From Mycolicibacterium bacteremicum (GTDB lineage Bacteria; Actinomycetota; Actinomycetes; Mycobacteriales; Mycobacteriaceae): a DNA stretch of 64,000 nt. A program made the position numbers and the translations under genes. Each line of letters opens with the position of its first letter. Within the stretch, counting starts at the first letter, position 1. Of this stretch, positions 49,523 through 58,342 are shown in pieces. The stretch is taken from NCBI RefSeq assembly GCF_943913955.1, contig NZ_CALUAE010000028.1, positions 6,802-70,801 on the forward strand. Direction: 5' to 3'. The notes below the pieces were generated by a model. That model saw nothing but the letters and a program-made list of their open reading frames with translations. It did not search any database and was not told where the DNA came from.

Positions 49523-50970
49523 TGACCGAGACGGCCCGCCGCGGACTACCGGCCTCGGGCACCTCGGCCGACACCGATCCGACCCTGACCGACCTGCCGC
49601 TGTTTCCCCGCGAACGCATCTGGGGTTTCTGGCAGCACTCCTCGGTCAATGTCGGCCTCGCCATCGCCACCTGGGCGTTCCTGCAGGGCGCCGCGGTCGC
49701 CTACTACGTCGGGTTGGCGCAGGCCATCGCGACGATCATCATCGGCTACGGCCTCAGCGTGCTGGCCGTGGCGCTGGCTCCGTGCATGCCTTCGGTGAAG
49801 TACGGCATCGAGCAGTTCGTCGGGCTGCGCAGCACGTTCGGCGAGATCGGCGCCCGGGTGGTCATGGTGGCGGTATCCACGGTGCTCGCCGCCGCCTGGT
49901 CGGCGGTGCTGGCGATCATGTTCGGCCACGGCATCGTCATCGTCGCCAATCAGGTCTTCGGCGTCGAACTGTCCCAAACCGGGGCGGCGGCAAGCCTGTT
50001 GGCGCTCGTTGCCATCGTGGTGTCGGCGCTCATCCTGGTGCGTGGGCCGGTGTCGGTCGAGACCGTCTGCCGCATCCTGGCACCCATGCTGATGGCCGTG
50101 CTGGTGGGCATCATCATCATCGTCTGCACCGACAACACCTGGGCCGAACTGATGGCGCTGGCGCCGCTGGGTGGGGTGAGCGAGGACGGCCATCTGAGCT
50201 TCATGCTGGCCGTGGAACTGAGCATCGCCGGCGGATTCGCGTGGTGGCCCAACCTGGGCAACCTGGCCCGGCTCACCAAGACGTCGCGAGCCGCGTTCTG
50301 GCCCAACTGGGTTGGCGTCTTCGGCGCCTCGGTGGTGGCCGCCGTGGTCGGATCCATCGCCGCACTGTCGCTGCAGATCGAGGAACCCACCCAGTGGTTC
50401 ATCCCGCTGGCCGGCGTCGTCATCGGACTGGTGGCGCTGGTGATCGTCTGCTTCGCCAACATCACCGCGATCCTGTCGCAGGGGTACGCGTCCATGGTGG
50501 CGCTCAAGGGCGGTGGCGGACGGTTGTTCCGCGCGGCGGCCTGGCCGTGGCTGGTCGCGGCCATCCTCGGCCCCGCCGCAGTCCTGGTGTTCTTCCCGGC
50601 CGCGGTGTACGACAACTACGGACGCTTCCTATCCTGGGGTGCAATCGTATTGGCGCCGCTGTGTGCGGTGCAGATCGTCGACTACTTCATCCTGCGGCAT
50701 CGCACGCTCAGCGTGCGGGATCTGTTCCTGCCCGCCGCCGAGTCGGCCTACGGGTACTGGCGAGGGGTCAACTACGTCGCCTTCGCGGCGGTGGCCGCCG
50801 GGGCCGCGACCTACTCGCTGCTGCTCAATCCGGTGTCCTACGAACCCAGTGCGGCCTTCCGCTACACGACGGCGTCGGTACCGGCCTTCCTGGTGGCCGG
50901 TCTGACGCACTACCTGTTGACCCGACTCGTGGTGCAGCGCATGGGTTTGGGCGGTTATCCGGCCCGCTGA
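49522..50970 (+). CDS. NCS1-family permease (nucleobase/cation symporter type)
   Basis: 482 residues, about twelve helices. It starts with FPRERIWGFWQHSSVNVGLA and continues with GGFAWWPNLGNLARLTKTSR and ALIVVCFANITAILSQGYAS-like VIVCFANITAILSQGYAS, features of the NCS1 family (uracil, cytosine, hydantoin, allantoin or related uptake). Because it is divergent from the amine oxidase operon, the substrate may be an amine or its nitrogenous precursor instead. Ends at a bidirectional terminator. Confidence 0.88.
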   Translation: MTETARRGLPASGTSADTDPTLTDLPLFPRERIWGFWQHSSVNVGLAIATWAFLQGAAVAYYVGLAQAIATIIIGYGLSVLAVALAPCMPSVKYGIEQFVGLRSTFGEIGARVVMVAVSTVLAAAWSAVLAIMFGHGIVIVANQVFGVELSQTGAAASLLALVAIVVSALILVRGPVSVETVCRILAPMLMAVLVGIIIIVCTDNTWAELMALAPLGGVSEDGHLSFMLAVELSIAGGFAWWPNLGNLARLTKTSRAAFWPNWVGVFGASVVAAVVGSIAALSLQIEEPTQWFIPLAGVVIGLVALVIVCFANITAILSQGYASMVALKGGGGRLFRAAAWPWLVAAILGPAAVLVFFPAAVYDNYGRFLSWGAIVLAPLCAVQIVDYFILRHRTLSVRDLFLPAAESAYGYWRGVNYVAFAAVAAGAATYSLLLNPVSYEPSAAFRYTTASVPAFLVAGLTHYLLTRLVVQRMGLGGYPAR

Positions 50971-50977
50971 CACCGGT

Positions 50978-51011
50978 ACCCGCACGCAGGCCGTTCATCC
51001 TGCGTGCGGGT
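50978..51011. terminator. Bidirectional terminator
   Basis: ACCCGCACGCAGG and CCTGCGTGCGGGT pair perfectly over 13 bp around an 8-nt loop. It starts 7 nt after the permease stop and ends 11 nt before the stop of the convergent secreted protein gene. Confidence 0.85.
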
Positions 51012-51022
51012 GCCCGCCGGGC

Positions 51023-51319
51023 CTAGAGCCGGATCCACTGCCCCAGGAACCAGAATCCCCAGCCGTCGCCGTTGCCGGCGCGCAGCGGCTCCACCCGGTG
51101 ACCGTTGTATTGGAACGGCTGATGGTCGCCCCGGGCCTGATCGATACCGCGCTGCTGCCAGTTGTTGTTCTGCGGCGCCGGAGCACAGGCCGGTGCGTTC
51201 GGCGTACCGCAGGGGCGACCCGGATCGGCGCTCGCGGTGCCCAGGCCGACGCCGAGCAGGCCGGCCACCGCGATACCGCCGGCCAGGATCGGGGCGGCGG
51301 CGCGACGCGTGAACTTCAT
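51023..51319 (-). CDS. Small secreted protein (WGFWFLGQW family)
   Basis: 98 residues. Signal peptide (APILAGGIAVAGLLGVGLG, cleavage near ASADPG), then a Pro/Asn/Gln-rich linker with two Cys (RPCGTPNAPAC) and a conserved C-terminal segment: RGIDQARGDHQPFQYNGHRV, GNGDGWGFWFLGQW. This segment recurs in secreted mycobacterial proteins of unknown function. ATG 51319 follows GGAGTCACC. Monocistronic. Confidence 0.82.
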   Translation of the reverse strand: MKFTRRAAAPILAGGIAVAGLLGVGLGTASADPGRPCGTPNAPACAPAPQNNNWQQRGIDQARGDHQPFQYNGHRVEPLRAGNGDGWGFWFLGQWIRL

Positions 51320-51479
51320 GGGGTGACTCCGTTCATCCGTGTGTGTTTCCGCGGTACCTCACCGCCACACGAATCCCGACGCTATGGCCGCGCATTTGGT
51401 CGCCCCTGTGGCGATGTTAGGCGCGCGCTGTGCGTCCGATAACGAATCGAAATACGGTCACCGCAACGTGATTGGCGTC

Positions 51480-52061
51480 TCACCGGGGTGCGTCGATGCC
51501 GGCGGCGATCATGTCCGCGAGTGCGTCGAGGTAGTCGTCATCGACCGCTCCGGCGTGGGTCAGCCGCCAGAACACCGGCGCAGCCAGCACATCGAGAACC
51601 ATGTCCACCTGCGCGGCGGGTACCCGGGCGCGCTCCAGCGCCGTGCGCCCCCACGCCCGACGGGGGCCGCCGATATGCGTCGCCGCCGCCTCGGCCAGCG
51701 CCGGATTACGGTCGTACTCGGCGATCAGACTGGGCAGGATCGCCCGGATCCGCGGATCGGTCAGCCACTGCGTCACCGCACCGAGGATGGCGCGGATGTC
51801 ACCGCGCAATGAGCCGGTGTCCGGGGTCGGAGCGTCCGGGACGCTGAGCCGGGCGAGGACGTCGGTCACCAGGTCGAGCTTGGACGGCCACCGCCGGTAG
51901 AGGGCGTGCTTGCCGACACCGGCGCGCCGGGCGACCTTCTCCATGGCCAGCTTGGCGTACCCGTGCTCGACGAGTTCGGCGATGGCGGCATCGGCAATTG
52001 CCTCGGTGACCGCAGGCCGCATCACCGCGCCGCCGCTGGGCTTACGTCGTGGTGCTGTCAC
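51480..52061 (-). CDS. TetR-family transcriptional regulator
   Basis: 193 residues. HTH at ~22-65 (AIAELVEHGYAKLAMEKVAR, then AGVGKHALYRRWPSK), with a TetR_C_33-like C-terminal domain (LVAPVF-type VLAAPVFWRLTHAGAV). The GTG start is 19 nt from two direct repeats of a GAACGGCACGGT palindrome, which are its probable operator. Divergent genes encode an NTF2-like and an NmrA-like protein, the likely regulon. Confidence 0.9.
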   Translation of the reverse strand: MTAPRRKPSGGAVMRPAVTEAIADAAIAELVEHGYAKLAMEKVARRAGVGKHALYRRWPSKLDLVTDVLARLSVPDAPTPDTGSLRGDIRAILGAVTQWLTDPRIRAILPSLIAEYDRNPALAEAAATHIGGPRRAWGRTALERARVPAAQVDMVLDVLAAPVFWRLTHAGAVDDDYLDALADMIAAGIDAPR

Positions 52062-52079
52062 CCCCGCAGCTTAACGGAC

Positions 52080-52132
52080 GAACGGCACGGTACCGTCCGA
52101 TGACACGTAGAGTGAACGGCACGGTTCCGTTC
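52080..52132. promoter_or_regulatory. Duplicated TetR operator, GAACGGCACGGT(A/T)CCGT(C/T)C
   Basis: Two copies at 52080-52098 and 52114-52132, each an imperfect palindrome of GAACGG and CCGT(T/C)C arms. They fill the 89-nt spacer between the TetR start (52061) and the divergent NTF2-like start (52151). Confidence 0.7.
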
Positions 52133-52150
52133 CAATCATGGAGGTGTCAG

Positions 52151-52564
52151 ATGACCGACGAAGCCCAGCGCGCGCACACCAACGCCGTGCTCGACCGGGC
52201 ATTCGAGCTGCTGGTGGCCCAGGACATGCGTGGCTTCGCGATGCTGTGGGCGCCCGACGGCATCATGGAGTTCCCCTTCGCCGGGCCGGGCCAGCCACGC
52301 AGACTCGATGGGCGGACCGCCGTCATCGAGTACCTGGACGGCTACACCGACATGCTCGATCTGCGCACCATCACCACACAGACCAGGCACCAGACCCTCG
52401 ATCCGCGGACAGTGGTCGTCGAGTTCGAGGCCGAAGGCATCGCGGTGGCGGCGCAACGGCCCTACCGGCTCGGCTACGTCGCGGTGATCACCGTGCACGA
52501 CGACGGGATCGCCTCCTACCGGGACTACTGGAGCCCGATGGCGGCGGCCGAGGCGCTCGGATGA
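52151..52564 (+). CDS. NTF2/SnoaL-like protein
   Basis: 137 residues of the cone-shaped NTF2 fold: RAFELLVAQDMRGFAMLWAP, then DGIMEFPFAGPGQPRRLDGR and a final DYWSPMAAAEALG. Members include ketosteroid isomerases, polyketide cyclases and small dehydratases; this one lacks a recognisable active-site set, so the reaction is unknown. GGAGG lies 5 nt before the ATG. It overlaps the NmrA-like gene by 4 nt (ATGA). Confidence 0.85.
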   Translation: MTDEAQRAHTNAVLDRAFELLVAQDMRGFAMLWAPDGIMEFPFAGPGQPRRLDGRTAVIEYLDGYTDMLDLRTITTQTRHQTLDPRTVVVEFEAEGIAVAAQRPYRLGYVAVITVHDDGIASYRDYWSPMAAAEALG

Positions 52565-53376
52565 CGCCGGTCCTGGTCACCGGCGCCACCGGGAACACCG
52601 GTGCGTTGGTCTGTCGCGAGCTGGCCGCGGCCGGTGTCACGGTGCGGGCCGCCAGCCGACGGCCGGCACCGGACGGGGTGCGCTTCGACTGGGCGGACCG
52701 GTCCACCCATCACGACGCCATCGCCGGCGTCGAACGGATGTACCTGGTGGCACCGGTGGGTGTTGCCGAGCCGGCCCCCATCGTGCGGCCGCTTCTGCAG
52801 GCCGGACTGCAGGACCGGTTGCGGCGAGTGGTGCTGCTGAGTTCGTCGGCCACCGAGCCCGGCGACAGCGGCCTCGGCGCACTGGACAGGTTGGTGCGTG
52901 AGGTGATGCCGGAGTGGGCGATTTTGCGGCCATCGTGGTTCATGTCGAACTTCGTCGGCGACCATCCCGTCGCGGCCGGGCTGCGGGCCGGCACGCTCAC
53001 CACCGCGACCGGGGATGGTCGGGTCGGCTTCGTCGACATCGCCGATATCGCCTCGGTGGCAACGGTATTACTGCGCCAGGACCTCGCCCCGAACGATGAG
53101 TTCGTGCTCACCGGCCCCGAAGCACTCAGCTACGCGGACGTCTGCGCGATCTACTCCGGCCTCACCGGTCGCGCGGCGCGCCATGTCAGTATCGACGCGG
53201 CCGAACGCGTCCGGGAGCTGACGGATTCCGGGCTGCCCTGCGACTTCGCGCAGATCCTGGCGGGCATGGACGAGCGCATCAGCCGCGGCGCGGAGGACCG
53301 GGTGACCGACACCGTGCGGAACCTCACCGGCCGGCCACCCCGGTCACTGCACGACTTCCTGGCAGACCGGCGTTAG
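52561..53376 (+). CDS. NmrA/NAD(P)H-binding (azoreductase-type) SDR-like protein
   Basis: 271 residues. The N-terminal VLVTGATGNTGALVCRELAA is the TGxTGxxG NmrA-type dinucleotide motif. GFVDIADIASVATVLL and LTGPEALSYADVCAIYSGL are characteristic of the QOR2/NmrA subfamily, which reduces quinones or acts as a redox sensor. The Tyr-x3-Lys pair of classical SDRs is not apparent. Coupled to the NTF2-like gene and under the same putative TetR. Confidence 0.88.
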   Translation: MTPVLVTGATGNTGALVCRELAAAGVTVRAASRRPAPDGVRFDWADRSTHHDAIAGVERMYLVAPVGVAEPAPIVRPLLQAGLQDRLRRVVLLSSSATEPGDSGLGALDRLVREVMPEWAILRPSWFMSNFVGDHPVAAGLRAGTLTTATGDGRVGFVDIADIASVATVLLRQDLAPNDEFVLTGPEALSYADVCAIYSGLTGRAARHVSIDAAERVRELTDSGLPCDFAQILAGMDERISRGAEDRVTDTVRNLTGRPPRSLHDFLADRR

Positions 53377-53385
53377 CACGACTCG

Positions 53386-53391
53386 TACAGT
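53386..53391 (+). promoter_or_regulatory. -10 element, leaderless promoter of the EamA gene
   Basis: TACAGT (TANNNT) ends 6 nt before the GTG at 53398, and no ribosome site lies in between. This is the standard mycobacterial leaderless layout, making the EamA gene its own transcript 21 nt after the NmrA stop. Confidence 0.6.
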
Positions 53392-53397
53392 GTTCCC

Positions 53398-54273
53398 GTG
53401 GGGTCACGGGGTTGGCTGCTGTTCCTGGCGATGAGTCTCATCTGGGGTGTCCCCTACCTGCTGATCAAAATCGCCATCGAGGGGGTCTCCGTACCCGTTC
53501 TGGTGTTCGTCCGGGTTGCGGTCGGCGCGGCGGTACTGCTGCCGCTGGCCCTGTCGCGACGGACATTGGTGATGGTGCGCAATCACTGGCCGGCGCTCCT
53601 GGGATTCGCGTTCTTCGAGATCATCGCGGCGTGGTGGCTGCTCACCGATGCCGAACGTCACCTGACCAGTTCGATGACCGGCCTACTGATCGCGGCAGCT
53701 CCGATCTACGCTGCGGTGCTGGACCGGATGACCGGCGGCGACAAGCTGGGCGGCAGAAGGATTCTCGGCCTTGTCATCGGCATTGCGGGTGTGGCGGTGT
53801 TGGCGGGACCGCATCTCGGGGGCAGCCCAGTACCGATCATCGAGGTGCTGCTGGTCGCCCTCTGCTATGCCATTGCGCCGCTGATCGCCGCCCGGTACCT
53901 GGCCGACGTGCCGACGCTGCCGATGACCGCGGTGTGCCTGTCCTTCGCGGCGGTCGTGTACGCGGGCCCGGCGGTCGCATCCTGGCCGGAGGCGATGCCC
54001 TCGGCGCGCGTGCTGAGCGCATTGGCCGCCCTCGCGGTGATCTGCACGGCGGTGGCGTTTCTGGTGTTCTTCGCGTTGATCCGTGAGGTCGGCGCGGCGC
54101 GCGCACTGGTCTTCACCTACGTGAACCCGGTGGTGGCGCTGGCGGCCGGCGTCATCGTGCTCGGCGAACCGCTCACCGCCTGGAACATCGGGGCGCTGGT
54201 GCTGATCCTGGCCGGTTGCGTGCTGGCAACACATCGTCGCCCCGAGCCCGCTGCCGCCGCGGCACCGGCCTAG
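53398..54273 (+). CDS. EamA-family (DMT) transporter
   Basis: 291 residues with ten helices in two EamA repeats (~5-135 and ~145-280): SLIWGVPYLLIKIAIEGVSV at the start of the first and YVNPVVALAAGVIVLGEPLT at the end of the second. DMT exporters move amino acids or other metabolites; no substrate can be named. GTG start with a leaderless promoter. The stop overlaps the convergent oxidoreductase gene by 4 nt. Confidence 0.9.
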   Translation: MGSRGWLLFLAMSLIWGVPYLLIKIAIEGVSVPVLVFVRVAVGAAVLLPLALSRRTLVMVRNHWPALLGFAFFEIIAAWWLLTDAERHLTSSMTGLLIAAAPIYAAVLDRMTGGDKLGGRRILGLVIGIAGVAVLAGPHLGGSPVPIIEVLLVALCYAIAPLIAARYLADVPTLPMTAVCLSFAAVVYAGPAVASWPEAMPSARVLSALAALAVICTAVAFLVFFALIREVGAARALVFTYVNPVVALAAGVIVLGEPLTAWNIGALVLILAGCVLATHRRPEPAAAAAPA

Positions 54274-55256
54274 GTGCGGCGGTTGTTCAGGATCACCTGG
54301 CCCACCGTGCACTTGGACTCGAGAAGTTCGTGCGCGCAAGCCGCCTCGTCCATCGGCACGACGGTGTCCACGACCACCCGCACCGCACCGCTTTCGAACA
54401 GTGGCAGCACATCCCGGGTGACGCCGGCGATGATGGCGGTCTTCTGGTCGAGCGGACGCGCCCGCAGCATGGTGGCGGTGACGCTGGCGCGCTTGGACAT
54501 CAACGCTGCCAGGTCGAGCATCGCCGGGGCGGTCGACGCTCCGATGGTCACCAGATGTCCATCCGGGGCCAGGCATTCGATGTTGCGGGCCAGATAGTCC
54601 GCGCCGACGACGTCGAGTATCGCGTCGACCCCTCGACCGTCGGTGGCAGCCAGGGTGACGGTGACGAAATCCTCTGTGCGGTAATTGATCCCGGTCTGTG
54701 CGCCGAGGTCGAGGCCGGCCTGCACCTTGGCGTCGGTGCCGGCGGTGGTGATCACCCGGGCACCGATCGCGGCGGCCCACTGGATCGCGAAGGTGCCGAT
54801 GCCACCGCCGGCACCGTGGATCAACACCGTGTGGCCGGCGGTGAGCCCGGCGATCATGGCCAGGTTGGAGTACACCGTCGCAGCGACCTCGGGCACAGCC
54901 GCGGCCTCGATGACGCTGAGCCCCCTCGGGATCGGCATCACCTGGGTGGCCGGGACCGCGACCTCGTCGGCGTAGCCGCCGCCGTCGAGCAGCGCGCACA
55001 CCTGATCGCCCGGTGACCACCCGGTGACCTCGGCGCCGATGGCGGTGATGGTGCCCGCGCATTCCAGTCCGAGGGGACGCGGAGCCCAGGCCGGCACCGG
55101 GTAGTGCCCGCGACGCTGCATCAGATCGGCGTTGTTCACCCCGGCGGCCGCGATGCCGATCACCACCTCATGGGGCCGCGGCCGGATCGGATCGACCGGC
55201 CGCCACCGCAGGACCTCCGGCGGGCCGGGGGCATCGAACAGGATCGCCGATCCCAT
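54270..55256 (-). CDS. Quinone-oxidoreductase-like MDR dehydrogenase
   Basis: 328 residues of the medium-chain dehydrogenase fold without the catalytic zinc cysteines. GVNNADLMQRRGHYP, CAGTITAIGAEVTGWSPGDQ, VLIHGAGGGIGTFAIQWAAA (NADPH motif) and DAILDVVGADYLARN place it among NADPH:quinone reductase/zeta-crystallin-like enzymes. ATG 55256 follows the upstream stop (55258) with one base between, so it is the second gene of a two-gene transcript. Confidence 0.9.
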   Translation of the reverse strand: MGSAILFDAPGPPEVLRWRPVDPIRPRPHEVVIGIAAAGVNNADLMQRRGHYPVPAWAPRPLGLECAGTITAIGAEVTGWSPGDQVCALLDGGGYADEVAVPATQVMPIPRGLSVIEAAAVPEVAATVYSNLAMIAGLTAGHTVLIHGAGGGIGTFAIQWAAAIGARVITTAGTDAKVQAGLDLGAQTGINYRTEDFVTVTLAATDGRGVDAILDVVGADYLARNIECLAPDGHLVTIGASTAPAMLDLAALMSKRASVTATMLRARPLDQKTAIIAGVTRDVLPLFESGAVRVVVDTVVPMDEAACAHELLESKCTVGQVILNNRRT

Positions 55257-55257
55257 C

Positions 55258-55803
55258 TCAGCTGCGCCCGAATGCCCGGCGCGCGATGCTGTTCGCGTAG
55301 CGCGGGGTCTCGACGCGGCAGTGCGCAACGGAGGCCTCCTGACGCGCGGCGGCGGCTTCTTCGAAGGTCTGTCCCTGCGCGGCGATGAATGTGAGGAAGT
55401 CCTCGGTGGGATGGGAGGTGACCGTGTTGGTGTAGCGGCAGCGGTCTGCGTCGAGCTGTTCCATCTTCAGCTCCCAGATGACCTGGGTGGTGGTCCAACC
55501 GGCCGGGGTGAGGATGTCGGAGATCGACACCATCTTGCAGTAGTGCGGTTCGGCGACCTCGTAGCGGTATTGCTGCACCACCAGGCCGGTGCCGATCATC
55601 TCGACGTTGATCGACATCGGGGTGCCGTCATCGTCCACCGTGTAGCCGGCGGCCTTGTGGTCACCCGGCGCACAACGTTGATACTCGTGCGTGGGAAGGG
55701 TCTTGAGCCACTCGGCGATGTCGACCCGCGCGAAGGGCGCGTCGACATCGGCGGTGACGATGGCGTGGGAAAGGATCGGATCCTCGCGGACTGCGGTGCT
55801 CAT
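55258..55803 (-). CDS. Conserved hypothetical protein, SRPBCC-like
   Basis: 181 residues. Alternating strands and a long C-terminal helix (FLTFIAAQGQTFEEAAAARQ) resemble a START/SRPBCC lipid-binding fold. Conserved-looking segments are CAPGDHKAAGYTVDDDGTPM and HYCKMVSISDILTPAGWTTT. No signal peptide. It precedes the quinone-reductase-like gene and may bind its substrate, but this is inferred only from the operon. GAGCGC rather than a strong ribosome site precedes the ATG. Confidence 0.7.
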   Translation of the reverse strand: MSTAVREDPILSHAIVTADVDAPFARVDIAEWLKTLPTHEYQRCAPGDHKAAGYTVDDDGTPMSINVEMIGTGLVVQQYRYEVAEPHYCKMVSISDILTPAGWTTTQVIWELKMEQLDADRCRYTNTVTSHPTEDFLTFIAAQGQTFEEAAAARQEASVAHCRVETPRYANSIARRAFGRS

Positions 55804-55959
55804 GGTGCGCTCCTGCCTGTTGCGGTGACGTCTTCAGCCTGTCCGCGCGGGCCCGCCGCAACAATGCCGCTGTCGTGACCCCTCGCAGGTAGCGCTAGCA
55901 CCCAGCGCCGCCGCCGTCGCACCCGTCGCCATCTGCCGTCGCCACGTACCGTCGTAGTC

Positions 55960-56847
55960 ATGGTGCTCACTCGGGAACTGGGTTCGGTCCGGGACGGTCT
56001 GGGCCGCGCGCTGTTCGGGTTAGTGGCCGGGCCGGACGGCCCGGACAACCGGGCCCGGATCCACGGCACACCCGGGCCCCGGTGGTTCGGCGAGGACCGG
56101 CCGATCCGCCGCGTCCACGCCGACGCATCGATGTTCGTCGGCGGGTTGCGGGCGCTGCTGTTGCAGTCGCTGCACCCGTTGGCGATGGCCGGGGTCGCCG
56201 AGCACTCCGACTACCGGGGCGACCCGTGGGGTCGCCTGCAGCGCACCAGCACCTTCCTGGCGGTCACGACGTTCGGGGCGGCGCCCGATGCGCAACGCGC
56301 CGTCGACAAGGTGCGGGGCATCCACCGCCGGGTGCACGGGGTGGCGCCGGACGGCAGCCCGTACGACGCGTCCGATCCGCATCTGCTCGAATGGGTACAC
56401 ATCGCCGAGATCGGCAGTTTCCTGCTGGCGCACCAGCTTTACGGCGCCCAACCGCTGGATCAGAGCGGTCGTGACGACTACGTCGCCGACACCGCACGCG
56501 TCGCCGAAGCTTTGGGCGTACCGAACCCGCCACGCACCGAGCGCGAACTGCGCGAGCGTATCCAGGCGTACCGGCCGGAACTACGCGGCACGGCCGCGGC
56601 CCGCGATGCCGCCCGGTTCCTGCTGTTGACTCCGCCGCTGCCGTTGCCGGCCCGCGCCCCCTACGCGGCGCTGGCCGCGACCTCGGTGGCGATGCTGCCG
56701 GGCTGGGCACGAAAGCCATTGTGGTTGCCGTACTTCCCGCCCCTGGAAGCGACGGTGGTGCGGATGTCGGGCCGGGTGCTGGTCGGCGGCATCCGCTGGG
56801 TGATGACGGCGGGCCGCGAGGACCTGGATCACGCGACGACGGCCTGA
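55960..56847 (+). CDS. Oxygenase MpaB family (DUF2236) protein
   Basis: 295 residues. The DUF2236 core is visible: DASMFVGGLRALLLQSLHPL, AMAGVAEHSDYRGDPWGRLQ, RTSTFLAVTTFG and HLLEWVHIAEIGSFLLAH. In the rubber oxygenase Lcp and MpaB-type proteins the conserved histidines coordinate haem; here His in SLHPLAM and in WVHI are candidates. TACCGT lies 7 nt before the ATG, a leaderless layout. Substrate unknown. Confidence 0.85.
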   Translation: MVLTRELGSVRDGLGRALFGLVAGPDGPDNRARIHGTPGPRWFGEDRPIRRVHADASMFVGGLRALLLQSLHPLAMAGVAEHSDYRGDPWGRLQRTSTFLAVTTFGAAPDAQRAVDKVRGIHRRVHGVAPDGSPYDASDPHLLEWVHIAEIGSFLLAHQLYGAQPLDQSGRDDYVADTARVAEALGVPNPPRTERELRERIQAYRPELRGTAAARDAARFLLLTPPLPLPARAPYAALAATSVAMLPGWARKPLWLPYFPPLEATVVRMSGRVLVGGIRWVMTAGREDLDHATTA

Positions 56848-56939
56848 CACCCCGCCGGCGTGATCGTCGGGAGTGAGCGCGATCACAGTTGGGTACTCCA
56901 CTCCGGTCGATTTTCACCCGGACGGCGTCGGAGGTTCTC

Positions 56940-58337
56940 ATGAGCGAGGCACCCACCCTCAAACGGTCGCTCAGTCAGCGGCAGTTGACCATGATCGCGA
57001 TCGGCGGCGTGATCGGCGCCGGGCTGTTCGTCGGGTCCGGTGTGGTCATCGGCGATACCGGACCCGGCGCGTTCTTGACCTACGGGCTGGCCGGCGTGCT
57101 CATCATCATGGTGATGCGGATGCTGGCCGAGATGGCGGTGGCCAACCCGTCCACCGGGTCCTTCGCCGACTACTCGCGCAATGCTCTCGGCGACTGGGCG
57201 GGGTTCTCGGTCGGCTGGTTGTACTGGTATTTCTGGGTGATCGTCGTGGGCTTCGAGGCCATCGCCGGCGCCAAGATCATCCAGTATTGGATGGACGTGC
57301 CGCTGTGGTTGTCGGCGCTGATCTTCATGGTGCTGATGACGGCCACCAACCTGTTCTCCGTCGCCTCCTACGGCGAGTTCGAGTTCTGGTTCGCCGGCAT
57401 CAAGGTGGCCGCGATCATCGGATTCATCGCGCTCGGTTCGGCTTTCATCTTCGGGCTGTGGCCGGACAAGTCCGCGGACTTCTCGAATCTGACCAGTCAC
57501 GGCGGATTCATGCCGCTGGGCTTCGGGGTGATCACCGTCGGCATCGTCACCGTCATCTTCTCGATGGTCGGCGCGGAGATCGCCACCATCGCCGCGGCCG
57601 AGTCCGCCGATCCGGAACGGGCCGTCGCCAAGGCCGCGAACTCGGTGATCCTGCGCATCCTGGTGTTCTACGTCGGCGCGGTCCTTGTGCTCGTGCTGAT
57701 CGTGCCGTGGAACGACGAGAGCGTGGCGGCGTCACCGTTCGTCGCGGCGTTCACCGAGATGGGCATCCCGTACGCCGACCACGTCATGAACGCCATCGTG
57801 CTGACCGCGGTACTGAGTTGCCTGAACTCAGGGCTCTACACCGCGTCGCGGATGATGTTCGTGCTGGCCCAGCGTCGGGAGGCGCCGCCGGCGCTGGTGA
57901 AGGTGACCCGCCGCGGCGTGCCGGCCAACGCGATCCTGGCTTCGTCGGTGATCGGCTTTCTCTGCGTCATCGCCGCGGCGGTCTCCCCCGACACCATCTT
58001 CGCCTTCCTGCTCAACTCCAGCGGCGCGATCATCCTGTTCGTCTACCTGCTGATCTCGATCTCACAGATCGTGCTGCGCTACCGGACCCCGGATTCGGAG
58101 CTGCGGGTCAAGATGTGGCTGTTTCCCGTGCTGTCGGTGCTCACCGCGCTGGGCATCGTCGCCATCCTGGTGCAGATGTTCATCGATACGGCGCTGCGCT
58201 CGCAGCTGGTGCTGAGCCTGCTGTCCTGGGCGGTGGTGATCCTGCTCTATCTGGCCAACAGGTGGTTCGTGAAACGCCATCCCGCGCAACCCGATCCGGA
58301 GGTGACGGCCGCGGCCGGGGAACAGACGGTGCGGTGA
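56940..58337 (+). CDS. Amino-acid permease, GabP/AAT family
   Basis: 465 residues, twelve helices. MIAIGGVIGAGLFVGSGVVI is the APC signature in TM1 and SVGWLYWYFWVIVVGFEAIA with SLxSGLYTASRMMF-like LSCLNSGLYTASRMMFVLAQ identify the GabP/AnsP branch; probable substrates are GABA, asparagine or similar. CGGAGG lies 5 nt before the ATG at 56940. A paralogue of mycobacterial GabP is the closest I can recall. No operon partners. Confidence 0.9.
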   Translation: MSEAPTLKRSLSQRQLTMIAIGGVIGAGLFVGSGVVIGDTGPGAFLTYGLAGVLIIMVMRMLAEMAVANPSTGSFADYSRNALGDWAGFSVGWLYWYFWVIVVGFEAIAGAKIIQYWMDVPLWLSALIFMVLMTATNLFSVASYGEFEFWFAGIKVAAIIGFIALGSAFIFGLWPDKSADFSNLTSHGGFMPLGFGVITVGIVTVIFSMVGAEIATIAAAESADPERAVAKAANSVILRILVFYVGAVLVLVLIVPWNDESVAASPFVAAFTEMGIPYADHVMNAIVLTAVLSCLNSGLYTASRMMFVLAQRREAPPALVKVTRRGVPANAILASSVIGFLCVIAAAVSPDTIFAFLLNSSGAIILFVYLLISISQIVLRYRTPDSELRVKMWLFPVLSVLTALGIVAILVQMFIDTALRSQLVLSLLSWAVVILLYLANRWFVKRHPAQPDPEVTAAAGEQTVR

Positions 58338-58342
58338 CGCGA

